Origin: Abelmoschus esculentus | Taxonomy: Eukaryota; Streptophyta; Magnoliopsida; Malvales; Malvaceae | Length of the DNA stretch: 64,000 nt | Direction of reading: 5' to 3' | Assembly: GCA_035048815.1 (NCBI GenBank) | Contig: JAUCBN010000054.1 | Location: forward strand, 11,346,001 to 11,410,000 | Shown: positions 1-10,916 of the stretch, piece after piece | Position numbering within the stretch: position 1 is the first letter of the stretch | Layout: the number at the start of each line of letters is the position of its first letter | Position numbers and translations under genes: made by a program | Notes under the pieces: model-generated | Told to the model about the DNA's origin: nothing | Databases searched by the model: none | Seen by the model: the letters and a program-made list of their open reading frames with translations, nothing else

Positions 1-1049
1 GATGAACTTGGGAGGCTTAATCAGACAAAAAGCTTGGTCACATTCTTCTTTGAGAGAAGATACTAAATTTAGTGTTATAAGTGTGATTTGGGTTTATATT
101 TTGTTCATGTATTTGCACCATAAGCTACTGGATTGCCATCAAATCAGAATTTAAATAACAATATTGGATTTTGATTCTGTATCTTATTGTATCAGTAAAT
201 CTGTTGAACATGTTTATCCATAGATATTCATGGGAGTCGTAGAAATTTCTTAGTTCTATTGGTTTATATGAAAAAATTATTATTTAAGGATGTTTTGAGT
301 TAAACGTATGTGTAATTATTTGATATATTGACGGTATCGTCTTAGTTTTAAGATTATGAATTTAGTTTAAGGTGTATGATTTAAGGATTTAGATATATGA
401 ATTTTGAATTTAGAGATAATAATTTAAATTTGTAATTTAGGGTTTATAGATATATACAAATTTGTAATTTGTATGAAAAAATTATTAAAACTTAAATCCT
501 CACCATTTATTCTAAAAACCAAACCTTAACCTTCAAACTCTAAATACTAAGCCTAAAACTTGCTAAACTCAACCAAAAAAAATAAAAGAAAGAAAGAATT
601 AAACACTGATAAAAAATTTAACGGGTATCTATCTGCTTGCAAAGGAATGATCATATTTGGAGGGACATGATATTGAACACCATCTATATCACCGTCTAAA
701 CTAATCGGACAAATACATCGACTACTTTATTATCATCACGTGAAGTATATTAAAAAAAAATAACATCTCAATTTCAATTACATGTATCATGAATGTGTAG
801 AAAGAGAGATCGAGTTTTATCTCTAAACCCTTTTTTTGGATAACAGAAAAGTATCTTAACTATTTGTTTTAACTACCGATTGTCTATACCCACTAAGCCA
901 AACAAGATTCGTACCAAGATGAATGCTCCAAAATTCAGCTTCAACAACAAAATCAATGCCAATAAATCTTAGTACGTTGTAATCCCTTGTACTTATGGAT
1001 GACCTTCTACAAGACATCCTTAGAATCATTACGAGGATCAATTCTAACA

Positions 1050-1420
1050 AATATCATTTAATTATAGGTATAGTTATATTTACATTTAAATCACCTATTT
1101 ATTAAAAGTTATATTTAGGTCATTATTTATGGTAAAATTACATTTAGATCACCAAATTATTAAAGGTTATATTTGGGTCTATCAATTATAGGTAAGTTTA
1201 TGATTGACTCACCCTTTATATTTAAAAAAGTACATCAATTTGAATATGAAGGGTGACCTAAATATAATCTTACCTATAATTAAATGATCCAAATATAACT
1301 TTTATTAATTAGATAACCCAAATATAATCTTATTCATAATTAAAAGATCCAAACATTTTTTTTAATAATTAAATAATTTGAATATATTTTATTCATGAGT
1401 GACCTTAATTATATAATTTA
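1050..1420. repeat. AT-rich inverted repeat (MITE-like)
   Basis: A motif of about 45-50 bp built on ATTTAATTATAGGTAAG and TATATTTAGGTCA is repeated in direct orientation between 1050 and 1230. It returns in inverted orientation from about 1245 to 1420, so the block can fold back on itself. No terminal motif or target duplication could be fixed. The remaining sequence from 1 to about 1430 is AT-rich and shows no convincing gene. Confidence 0.5.
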
Positions 1421-2001
1421 CTCTAATACTTTTTGAGCATAGTTCAAGTAGTATTTAAATATAGGGAATATATATTACATATTATATATTATCAATTTAA
1501 TTTTCGTATTTGTTTCATCAGAAAAACGTCCGGTCTCAACTCTGTTTCCGTAAACCCACACCGGCCGCCTCCAAACAAGCCTCTCACTCTCCTCCTCCTC
1601 CGCCTGCTCCTCCACTCCCTGACTCAAAGCTTTTGATTGCCTTCAATTTTCCGACAGACTTGGAAATTAGATAAGGTATTTTTTGAAACGCTAAATTTAA
1701 ATTTAAGATTGATTTCTAATTGATTCATGCGATTTGAGTTATCCGGTCTCTATTATATTTGATTTCATGTTTTCGATCATATTGCTTGTTATTCTCTCTG
1801 TTTACTTTGTCGAGAAGGAGAATTTTATTAACAGCTATGGGTTTAGCAGAAACACGAGACCATTATCGCCACCATTGATGTGAAATTTGTTCGCACCACT
1901 ATTGATTTGAATCTTTATCTTCGTGTTTTCTTTTTCTGTTCAATTGTAATTTCTGATTGACTTTTTTTTTTCAAACCCTAGGTTTTTCGACTTGTTACCA
2001 G

Positions 2002-3183
2002 ATGGGAAAAAACGATTTCTTAACCCCCAAAGCAATCGCGAATCGAATCAAAGCGAAAGGTCTCCAGAAGCTGCGATGGTACTGTCAAATGTGCCAAAAG
2101 CAATGCCGAGACGAGAACGGATTCAAATGCCACTGCATGAGTGAATCTCACCAACGCCAGATGCAAATCTTCGGGCAAAACCCTAACCGGATCGTATCTG
2201 GGTACTCTGAAGAGTTTGAGAGGAACTTCCTCGACCTTATGAAACGGAGCCACCGGTTCAGTCGTGTTGCTGCCACTGTTGTGTACAATGAGTTTATTAA
2301 TGACCGACATCACGTTCATATGAATTCGACCCAGTGGGCTACGTTAACAGAGTTCGTCAAGCATTTGGGAAGGACTGGGAAGTGTAAGGTTGACGAGACA
2401 CCCAAAGGTTGGTTTATTACTTATATTGATAGAGATTCGGAGATGCTTTTTAAGGAGAAAATGAAGAATAAAAGAATCAAGTTGGATATGGTAGAGGAAG
2501 AGAAGCATGAGAGGGAAATTCAGAAGCAAATTGAGAAAGCTGAACAGTTAAAGACTCCTTTCGAAGCTGAGGAGAAAGAAGAAAAGGCTGTAATCAAAGA
2601 GATAAATTTAGAGAGTGGAATGAAAATCGGGTTTTCTTTAGGAGGGGGAACTGCAGCAAATGTGGAGAAAGGTGATAGTTCTAGTACTGCTCGGTTGGTT
2701 TTTGAAGAAGAAGAGAACGAGAAGTCGAAGTCGAAGATTGATAGGAAAGAAAATAGTGCGAGAAAAAGTGCATTGGAAGAGTTGATGAGGGAAGAAGAGA
2801 AGGCAAAGGAGAGAAGTAATAGGAAAGACTACTGGCTTTGTGAGGGAATCATTGTGAAGGTAATGAGTAAAGCATTGGCGCAAAAGGGATACTATAAGCA
2901 GAAGGGAGTTGTGAGGAAAGTTATTGACAGGTATGTAGGTGAGATCGAGATGCTCGAGAGTAAGCACGTATTGCGAGTTGACCAAGAAGAGCTTGAAACT
3001 GTTATTCCACAAATTGGTTGTATTGTAAGGATAGTCAACGGGGCATACCGTGGATCAACTGCAAGATTATTGGGAGTGGATACAGATAAGTTCTGTGCAA
3101 AGGTGCAGATCGAGAAAGGGGTCTACGATGGCAGGGTGCTCAAGGCTATCGAGTATGAGGATATCTGCAAAGTTGCTCAGTGA
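2002..3183 (+). CDS. KIN17: KIN17-like DNA/RNA-binding zinc-finger protein
   Basis: Intronless CDS of 393 codons. An in-frame ATG exists upstream at 1957, but ATG 2002 gives the canonical KIN17 start MGKNDFLTPKAIANRIKAKG, so I use 2002. A C2H2 zinc finger is visible with Cys28, Cys31, His44 and His50. It is followed by the conserved KIN17 winged-helix-like region (about 50-160), a charged Glu/Lys linker (about 160-290) and a C-terminal part with two KOW/SH3-like segments (about 285-393). KIN17 proteins are nuclear and are linked to DNA replication and repair and, in plants, to splicing. A likely 5'-UTR intron runs from about 1676 to 1981 (donor GTATTT, acceptor CCCTAG). The frame is clean and the length is usual for the family. 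Confidence 0.93.
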   Translation: MGKNDFLTPKAIANRIKAKGLQKLRWYCQMCQKQCRDENGFKCHCMSESHQRQMQIFGQNPNRIVSGYSEEFERNFLDLMKRSHRFSRVAATVVYNEFINDRHHVHMNSTQWATLTEFVKHLGRTGKCKVDETPKGWFITYIDRDSEMLFKEKMKNKRIKLDMVEEEKHEREIQKQIEKAEQLKTPFEAEEKEEKAVIKEINLESGMKIGFSLGGGTAANVEKGDSSSTARLVFEEEENEKSKSKIDRKENSARKSALEELMREEEKAKERSNRKDYWLCEGIIVKVMSKALAQKGYYKQKGVVRKVIDRYVGEIEMLESKHVLRVDQEELETVIPQIGCIVRIVNGAYRGSTARLLGVDTDKFCAKVQIEKGVYDGRVLKAIEYEDICKVAQ

Positions 3184-4285
3184 GTTATGCCTACAATTCT
3201 GGCTTATAATGATGTAATTTGATGATTGTTCTCTTTTACAGTTCATCAAAAATGTTAGTAATTGTTGTTTGTGATGCAACATTTGCTTGACAAATGCTCT
3301 GATAATCTATGCTAAAACCTTCCAGCAGAAAACATTTAGCATGCTCTGATAATCTATGCTACATTTAGAATTGTTTTGTAGTTTATGAATTGTAAGATTG
3401 TTTTGAACCCGGAAACCCGAATCTTTAATTTAGTTTGAAATTGAAATTCAATGCACTGCATAGTTCTAAATTGTAGTTTCGGTGTCTGTTACGATTGTGG
3501 TGTCACGATGACTTTAAAAATCGTTATGATGCGACCATTATGTTATATTCGATTCAAAAAATAATTTTTTAATTTGACTTGACAGATCACTGTTTCTCAT
3601 CACATGGAAGTTTTAAGCTAACTTCGAATTGACATAAACATGATATTAAAATTGATTAATAAATAGTGAAATAGAAAATATTACTATTTTCAGGTGATCT
3701 GAGTCTTAACAATTTATCGCAGTATGATTGATAGGATCGGACTGGATGAACCATGATCCAACCAACCAATTTTATTTATTTTATAATTTTTTATTAAATA
3801 ATTATCCAATAAAATTTGAACCAGATAACAGAAAGATCAGTGATCACCTATTCTATCTGTAAAACAAGATCACCTTTCTTTTAACAGACTACGGAAAATG
3901 GAAAAAGAAACAAGAGAGATGATGTGTCAAGATCATCACCGTTGATATCCATGAGCCACCCCCAAATGTTCCCCCTGCATTCACTCAACAAACCAAGTCT
4001 GCTCTCAGCAACCATTAAAGAATCGGCGTTGGTTCATCGGCCAAGATAGTTGCCTCTCCTACCCTAACCATACGCCTTTAATAATCACTCAATTCCGGCG
4101 GTTACCCCATTTTTCTTTAATTAAAAATACCTTTCTCCCTTTCTTTTTTGCCAAGTTCTAATCTGTTAGATCTTGGAAACTCTAAAGATCCAAACTTTTC
4201 CAACTTCTAAGCTTAAAGCTTCAAAGGGTTGTCTCATTTTGCTTTTAACAAAAACTGGGTTTCTTTTGTTTTGGGATTAGAAAGG
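3184..4285. other. Intergenic: KIN17 3' side and reductase promoter
   Basis: No convincing ORF. The first about 250 bases are presumably KIN17 3' UTR. The middle is AT-rich. The last about 300 bases are less AT-rich, with CT-rich tracts, and are the likely promoter and leader of the reductase gene. Confidence 0.5.
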
Positions 4286-5870
4286 ATGAAGGTCACTCTG
4301 GTTTCTCGCAGTGGGAGAGAGTTCATCAAAGGTGGCCTTGAGCTTAATGACTCGGTTTGCTTTCTTTATCTTCATTGTGATTGGTTTGTTTTTAATGGTT
4401 CGCTTTGGGTAAAAATGAAAAGAAAGAATGGAAATTTATTGTTTCTTTTTCTTTTTTATTTATTTTTGTTTAACAGGCTACTGTGGCTGATCTGCAGGAG
4501 GCAATTCACAAGAGAAGTAAGTAATTTCGTTGTAGTTGTCTATTAAGTCATAATTTACAAAACTATAATTCTGAAATTGGGGAGAATAATTGCTTGTTTG
4601 TTGGAATTTCTTGTAATTCTGCTTGTGTTTATGTTTTGGCTATTCTCTTTTTCTTCAAATCTTTACAAAACTATGATATCCTAATTTTGTAACTCGAGTC
4701 AGCATGTCGATCTTTTGACTGACTTGTATGTATTTTATGTTGTTATCTTGAGCCTTTTACCTTAATTCCTTGAGAGGTGTTTGTGATTGCATTGGTGTAG
4801 GCGGTTTCATCTATCATTAGATTCTTTCTAATTGAGTTCATGTGTGTTGTTATAACAGCTAAAAAGTTCTATCCGTCGAGGCAAAGACTAACTCTTCCCC
4901 TGCCATCGGGATCAAGGGAGAGGCCTCTTGTCCTTAACTACAAGAAGAATCTCAAAGACTACTGTGATGCGAATGAAAACAGTTTAACTTTAGTGTTCAA
5001 GGACTTGGGTCCAAACGTGTCTTACCGAACACTTTTCTTCTTCGAGTACTTGGGTCCTTTGATCCTCTATCCCGTGTTCTACTACTTCCCGGTCTATAAG
5101 TTCTTTGGATATGAAGAGAAGCGTGTCATCCACCCTGTTCAAACATATGCTTATATTACTGGTGTTTCCACTACTTCAAACGAATTATGGAAACATTCTT
5201 TGTCCACCGGTTCAGCCATGCTACATCTCCATTATCAAACGTCTTCAGAAATTGTGCTTATTATTGGTCCTTTGGTTCGTACATTGCTTACTACGTTAAC
5301 CACCCGCTTTACACGCCTGTCTGTGACCTTCAGATGAAGATTGGCTTCGGGTTCGGAGTGGTTTGTCAACTTGCAAACTTCTATTGTCATATCATACTGA
5401 AGAACCTACGCAGTCCCGGCAGCAGTGGAGGGTATCAAATTCCTCGTGGCTTTCTGTTCAACATCGTGACATGCGCGAATTACACAACAGAGATTTATCA
5501 ATGGTTGGGTTTCAATATTGCTACTCAGACAGTTGCAGGCTATGTGTTTCTTGTGGTTGCTACTTCTATCATGACAAACTGGGCCCTCGCAAAGCATCGC
5601 CGATTGAAGAAGGTATTTCCATGCAATGCCTTTCCTTTCTTTGAGTAACACATATGGACTATTATTTAGTTTGTCGAGCACGCAGCGGATTCGGATTTCT
5701 CTGAGTAACATCTTCCTTGTGTTAATGGAATTCGGGCTTATCGTTTAGTTTATGTTCATTATTCCGTCCGTCGCTTACCTTTTACTCCTCGTTGCTTGCA
5801 GCTATTTGACGGTAAGGATGGAAGGCCGGAGTACCCTCGAAGATGGGTCATTCTTCCCCCATTCCTGTAG
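4286..5870 (+). CDS. ECR/CER10: Very-long-chain enoyl-CoA reductase, frame broken in exon 3
   Basis: Exons 4286-4354, 4477-4516, 4859-5612 and 5802-5870, all with GT-AG introns. The product matches plant ECR (TSC13/CER10): start MKVTLVSRSGREF, then KKFYPSRQRLTLP, then FFEYLGPLILYPVFYYFPVY, and the usual C-terminus YPRRWVILPPFL. ECR is the ER-membrane NADPH-dependent enzyme that performs the last reduction of each very-long-chain fatty-acid elongation cycle. Its catalytic part is the steroid-5-alpha-reductase-like C-terminal domain. About 310 residues are expected. The frame is lost at 5152-5153: after the codons for HPVQTYA only two bases (TA) stand where, from my memory of the plant protein, a Met codon is expected, and YYWCFHYFKRIMETFF resumes in another frame. 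As written the protein would have about 134 correct plus 61 aberrant residues, ending at 5337, and would lack the catalytic domain. It could be a sequencing indel or a recent null allele, because everything else is conserved. Confidence 0.9.
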
Positions 5871-6935
5871 AACGGATCGGAGAACATGCTACTTGATAGT
5901 CTTTTCGACATCAAATTTACGATGCTGAAGCTGTGTTTCCGAGTCGAGTTTATTGAAGATGAATTCTTGTTAGATTTCGAATTTCAGCTTACTCTTGAAT
6001 CAATGTAAGGCATTGAGATGGATGTTTTCCTCCATTGCTGATTTATACTATTAGTGTTGGTTGTTTTGATTGATGAATTTTGTTCTATTAATGTTTCATT
6101 GTCATAATGCAGATGCCATATCCTAGATTTTTTAAAATATATATATTTTTTTCCAAAAATTGAGAAAAATTTAATCCTAATTTAAAAATTTAAAAATTTC
6201 AGTTTGGTCCTCCACGCTTAGGACTATTAGTGTTGTGTTAAATTGTTATGAGGATTTGGTTAAATTTAATTAAAATGATAGGATCAAATTGAGAAAAGTG
6301 TAAATATACGGGGACTAAATTATACATTATTCCAAACCAATAAAACTAAAACCCTGAAAATCTACTTTATACTCTGCCTCTCGTATTCACCGGCCTAAAC
6401 CTAAACAGCTTGAATTGAAGTGCTAAACCCAACGTCAGCCGACAAACAGCTCGTCGGCGTCAAGCCATTGCTTGCTCGGAGACCTCGTCGGCGTTCGGCT
6501 CTGCCACGGTAAGTTCCTTTAAAATTCTATCTCAACCTTTCTTTGAAACACATGGTTACTCTGTTGACACCAAATGGTTCTCATTTGAAAACAATTAGCA
6601 ACTATTAATTTTGTGTTAATTTGGTTTTCCAAAATTTTTATACCCCAAGCAACAGATTAGAACAAAAGGGAAGAACTTTAGTCGTTTTTGTTAATTCTCC
6701 TGAACCATTAACCGTTAAGCCAGGGTTTCGAATAGTGGCTGTTGTGACAGCAATGGGAACGGACACATGATTTTATGTCAGAGTTGTGAATATTAGAAAT
6801 GTAGGGATGCGAAATTATAAAATTTTTGGGTGTGAATTTAAATCATCTATAAACAAAACGCATAAATTATATGAGAATTAGAAATTGGGTGTGACAACCC
6901 TTAGCATCCAGGTTGTTCAATAATTTATGTGTCCG
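5871..6935. other. Intergenic, AT-rich
   Basis: Reductase 3' UTR, then AT-rich spacer. The stretch from about 6120 to 6350, with wording such as GGGACTAAATTATA, looks like old transposon-derived sequence. A short GC-richer segment at 6380-6510 may be leader or promoter for the next gene. No ORF is convincing. Confidence 0.4.
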
Positions 6936-7080
6936 TTTTCATCATCTTTCCCTGCATTGTTGGTGATGATTCATCATCATCATCATCTATAAACAAAACC
7001 CTTAGCAAGCCGGAGTGGTCTAATCTCTCATTTTTTTGGTTTTCATCATCTTTCCCTGCATTGTTGGTGATGATTCATTA
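6936..7080. repeat. Local direct duplication upstream of SEN54
   Basis: The sequence TTTCATCATCTTTCCCTGCA plus the following GTTGTTGGTGATGATTCAT-like tail occurs at about 6938-6978 and again at about 7040-7080, roughly 101 bp apart. The phrase CATCTATAAACAAAAC is also doubled nearby (about 6845 and 6985). This is a small tandem duplication in the SEN54 leader region. Confidence 0.7.
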
Positions 7081-7134
7081 AAGGGATCATCTCTCTATTT
7101 GTTTTCATCGTCTGCAGCAATTGTTGTAATTATA

Positions 7135-8651
7135 ATGGACACTGAAGATTGGGAAAGTTGTTCAGACAATGAGGTCTATCTTGAAGACAGAATTGAGGAC
7201 GATGATGAAGAAGATTGCTACTCGTCTGGGCTCGTATCCAGGTTACAGTTTAGGTACTCTTTGTTTCATTGGCTATTTGCTTAGAATTGTTGTCCTTGCT
7301 TGAAACCATGCTATTTTGCTTTTGTTTTGTAGCAAACATCTTAGGAAAGTTAAAGTTGGTACCTGTTTTCAGGAACGATATCTCAAAGGCTCAATGGATT
7401 GACCATCTAGCTATGGCTGAGGTTGTTGAAAAGAAGGGTAAGATGTGGGTGACTATGGGGATAGTTCGCAACGGCAACACATATTGCTCCATCGAGGAAA
7501 CTTTGTGAGTGAAACCCAACTTGACTTGGATTTGTGGTTGTTGAAAGTTTATGTTCTTTACTACTTTTTAAGCAATTATTTCTAGGTTTTTGGTTGAAAT
7601 AGGGGCATTGCATGTTTTCGATGGAAATGGTGTACAATTTTCTCTAAAAGAATTATATGAGAAACTTTCAGATGAAAAGGGTGGATGCAATTGGGAGCTT
7701 TTTGAGGCGTATAGGCACCTGAAATCTCTTGGTTATGTGGTTGGGCGCGATGGTATCCCTTGGTCTTTGAAGGCTCAAAAGATAGAGTCTGGAACCTGTT
7801 CACTCGAGAGCTGTCAAAACTGCAATGAATTGCTAGAAATGGAGCAAGAAAACAAGAACTCCATCATTGAGTTGTTCAATAATTTGCGGATTACAGAAGC
7901 CACTCCGGCTTTAAATGTTTATCAGCAAGTTTAGAAAGTCTTCTCCAGGTGATCCAAGTTTTATTCTATGCATGATTAGGTAAGATCATATTGCTTATTC
8001 TGAGAGTTCAGAAACTCTTGTACCCTCATGAATATGGTGATTCACTGCATACCTTTCGTTCATGTTATTGAATATCAGTCTTTGTGCTGGATTCCCACGC
8101 AAGATAGTTTTTCCTTCTTGTTGAATGGTTAACGCTGCGAGTGTATTGGAGAAGAATGTACTGTTTCTTACACATCGTGATAACTTTTTTACGGAAGACC
8201 TGCAAAATCGTCGTGGTAAAGACAAGCAATTTAAAGCCTGGATTCATTAGAAATATTACCATGTGAATTTCTCTTAATTTCTCTTTTCTTCCTATTGCTC
8301 TCAACTTGAGACTCTCCTGATCTTTTATAGAGACAACTGAATACAGAATCACCCCTTTCATGAATGTAATCAATATTGTTATCCTGATCAACTTTTTATC
8401 ATCTTGTCATTTAATTCTTTTCTAGAGCTTTTCTTTGACCGTTAATTATCATATGCTAGCTTTCTGGAATCTATGAGGCCTATTGATTTCTATTCGACAC
8501 ATAAATACACTGTTATGCTAAGTTACTTGGACCCGGGTGTGAGTGTCAGATACAGTTATGGTTACACTGTGTATTGCATTGTTTGATTTGTGGACTTAGG
8601 ACTGCCTTGCATTCTTGAAATGAACATGTATGGCTGTACTGAGAAAGCATG

Positions 8652-8698
<47 letters not shown>

Positions 8699-8894
8699 TT
8701 CGTTATCCGTGTATGTAGGAATTTCACTTTTTGCCTGATTTATCTTCTCATACAGGGATAGTCCACCATCTAGAGTACAAATCGAAGCTGTTGAAAGAAA
8801 GCAAGGTGCCGTCCCTTTGAAGTTTTGTCAAGTAGAAAATGGGCGTGTCAGTTTCTTCTCCTTTGTGAAGGTCGAGCTGCCAGTTTTACCTTGA
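7135..8894 (+). CDS. SEN54: tRNA-splicing endonuclease subunit Sen54-like, frame broken
   Basis: Exons 7135-7253, 7373-7504, 7586-7979 and 8756-8894. The start MDTEDWESCSDNE is acidic. The segment from about residue 40 reads LQFRNDISKAQWIDHLAMAE, then GKMWVTMGIVRNGNTYCSIE, then the Sen54 N-terminal fold EIGALHVFDGNGVQFSLKEL to LKSLGYVVGRDGIPWSLK. Sen54 is a structural subunit of the nuclear tRNA-intron endonuclease, partner of Sen2, Sen34 and Sen15. Exon 4 encodes a conserved-looking tail (FCQVENGRVSFFSFVKVELP) and ends at TGA 8892-8894. Within exon 3 the frame ends at TAG 7932-7934 just after NVY. From 7924 a second frame reads SKFRKSSPGDPSFILCMI and runs in phase into exon 4. The break is consistent with a net +1 shift, for example an 8-nt loss between two CAGC copies. 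Sense product as written: 199 residues. Confidence 0.85.
8652..8694. repeat. Compound (AT)n(GT)n microsatellite in SEN54 intron 3
   Basis: A perfect AT dinucleotide run (8652-8668) passes directly into a GT run (8669-8694). It lies in the 776-base third intron of the SEN54-like gene. Confidence 0.95.
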
Positions 8895-9033
8895 AACATT
8901 TTGCTATCTTACAGAGAACAAACCAAAGAATTATCGGAGTTGCCGATCCTTGTGTATATGAAGCTCCTAGATTGGGTATTTTCATCTTCCTTCAACAGAT
9001 ACACTCAGATCTCTAGGTTATGTACTATGTGAA

Positions 9034-9549
9034 TAGGGATGGGCACGGGTCGGATTTTCGGCCCACCCGCACCCGACCCGAAAAATCACACCCTCCACCC
9101 GACCCGACCCGGGTTTAGGATGGAAAAAATCCGACCCGACCCGATTTTTAAGTTTTAAAATCCGACCCGACCCGAATCATTAAAAAAATAAAATTTTAGA
9201 GACTAAACTGTAAAAAAAATAAAATTTAGGGATCTAATTGTAAAAATATTTAATTTTAGTGACCTAATTGTAAAAAAATTTAATTTTAGTGATCTAATTG
9301 TATAAAATATATATAAAGAGGGATCATTATTGCAAATATCCCTAAAATATATATGGAAAAATTACACTATTAGTCCCGGGTCGGGTCGGATTTTTTTACC
9401 CTAAACCCGAATCCGACCCGACCCGAGACCACCCTTAAAAAAAACCCGACCCGCCCCAACCCGAACCTAAATTTTTCACCAAAAAATCCGACCCGATCGG
9501 ACCGGGTCGGATCGAAACCCGTCGGGTTCGGGTTTCGTGACCATCCCTA
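9034..9549. mobile_element. Non-autonomous hAT-type element, 516 bp
   Basis: The ends are TAGGGATGGGCACG and, reverse-complemented, TAGGGATGGTCACG. Both sides are flanked by the perfect 8-bp duplication TATGTGAA (9026-9033 and 9550-9557). TAGGG-type termini with 8-bp target duplications are typical of the hAT superfamily. The inside is low-complexity: GACCCGACCCG-like tracts near each end in inverted orientation and an AT-rich centre. No transposase is present. It lies just downstream of SEN54. Confidence 0.88.
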
Positions 9550-9557
9550 TATGTGAA

Positions 9558-10446
9558 GAATGTTTTGTTGTGTGAACATTTCTCCCTGTCAGTCTCTAAC
9601 TGCTTAAAGATCATACAATATGAGGAATCACAAAATCCGTACTTTTCGTTATAGACACCACTCCCAAATACGTATTGCAGGGGATGAATACATCGAGCAG
9701 CATGCAATTGGTGCTGCATTCTTGTCGATAATTACCTCAAGGAATAGAGGGAGTGTGTCAGTCTCGGAGCGCAGGCTATTAGCTTTGGGACAATCAGAAA
9801 GTGAGACACTGGAACTGCATGGTGCCTACGAGCAGTTCTCAAATGACCCTCGACACACCGATCAGGTTCAAACCACTACAACGCTTCTCTTTCATTTGTT
9901 GTTGCTTGTTGAAAATCCGAAAAAATTGCAACATCAGGACTTAATTTTCCACATACGAATTCTGTATCCGAGGGACATGAGGGTAAGTTCCAAAAGCATG
10001 TTCGGTATGATCAATAAGTTTACCTTGGATCGCGAAATTTTAGACCGGTCAACAGATGCCTCCAGCAACAAAGTACAGACCATTTGCAGAGCAAAACTCG
10101 CTCGACATCGAGACACCACCTGCACGCATATAACAAGATGAGAACTCATGATCATGAAAGTAAAAGCTCCATCTATTACATACAAACCATGTTTTATGTT
10201 CCACCAGTTAAGATCAAATATTACTATACTTGAGCATAAACTTTTAGTAGGTAAAGATATGGATTTGAATTGCAGTTATATTTTCGGTCCCGACGTTTTA
10301 TTACAATTACGGACAATAAAAAATAAATTATTGGTGACAAGAAAATCTAGTCTGAAAGTGATTTTAGGTTGCTAAATGCAACAAAAAACGAGCCCTAAAT
10401 CACGTATGGAGCTGACAATAGGGGGTCCAAAAGGAGATCACTAACT
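9558..10446. other. Unassigned segment with coding-like stretch
   Basis: On + an open frame covers 9620-10141. Its part from about 9680 to 9865 (residues DEYIEQHAIGAAFLSII and following) has coding-like composition and begins after a possible acceptor (TATTGCAG, ending 9680), but I do not recognise it. On - the piece from about 10120 back to 9970 begins after a possible acceptor (GCGTGCAG) and ends at a possible donor (AAGGTAAAC). These may be remnants of neighbouring genes. No complete gene is supported. Confidence 0.3.
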
Positions 10447-10551
10447 TCATGGTTTCGTTGACCGCACCGGAACCCCCCGTTGTTCTTCATTGAAAGCAGG
10501 AATCAACGGCAAGTATTTCTCGGCCAGATTAAATATATCAGGACGTGGAAT
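10447..10551 (-). pseudogene. Orphan terminal exon of an unidentified gene
   Basis: On - an acceptor TTTTTTACCAG is followed at 10551 by 34 codons in one frame, starting IPRPDIFNLAEKYLPLIPAF and ending VPVRSTKP before TGA (10449-10447). The wording looks like a genuine conserved C-terminus. No exon of the same gene is visible upstream on -: the tRNA-Lys and AT-rich DNA lie there. I do not recognise the family. It is most simply a relic left by a rearrangement. Confidence 0.5.
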
Positions 10552-10843
10552 CTGGTAAAAAAAGTATGCATCCGGAGAAGAAAAGTATTAGCATCCCTGT
10601 CCATTTTCTATACATCATTATGCCCATAAACAAATCAAAATAGAAAACTCGTCATATGCAGAACGAAGTTGAAAATGGTGTTAGAAAATTCAATTTAGCA
10701 TTATTTCTTAAACACATATTACGCTTTTCTAAAATGGTTTTAGAAAAATTCTAATTTAATAGTGTTCTTCAGCATTTTTCTTAACATGGACTGAAATTTC
10801 ATATTTATTCGTATATATATTTACAATGGAAAATATTCTCAAA

Positions 10844-10916
10844 GCCCGTCTAGCTCAGTCGGTAGAGCGCAAGGCTCTTAACCTTGTGGTCGTGGGTTCG
10901 AGCCCCACGGTGGGCG
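10844..10916 (+). tRNA. trnK-CUU: tRNA-Lys (CTT)
   Basis: A 73-nt cloverleaf with acceptor stem GCCCGTC/GGTGGGC (one G-T pair), D arm AGCTCAGTCGGTAGAGC, anticodon CTT at 10877-10879 in loop CTCTTAA, T arm with GGTTCGAGCC, and discriminator G. There is no intron. The 5' flank is AT-rich, as usual for plant nuclear tRNA genes. It is structurally intact. Confidence 0.96.

Noticed and set aside
1433..1636. 67-codon ORF upstream of KIN17
   Set aside because: It lies in the probable KIN17 leader, has no recognisable domain, and ends in low-complexity Leu/Pro wording from CT-rich DNA.
1957..2001. Upstream in-frame ATG as KIN17 start
   Set aside because: The extra residues come from a T-rich acceptor tract and the splice site at 1980-1981; KIN17 proteins start at MGK.
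5105..5711. Several overlapping ORFs within the reductase exon 3
   Set aside because: They are other-frame readings, or halves of the broken ECR frame, not separate genes.
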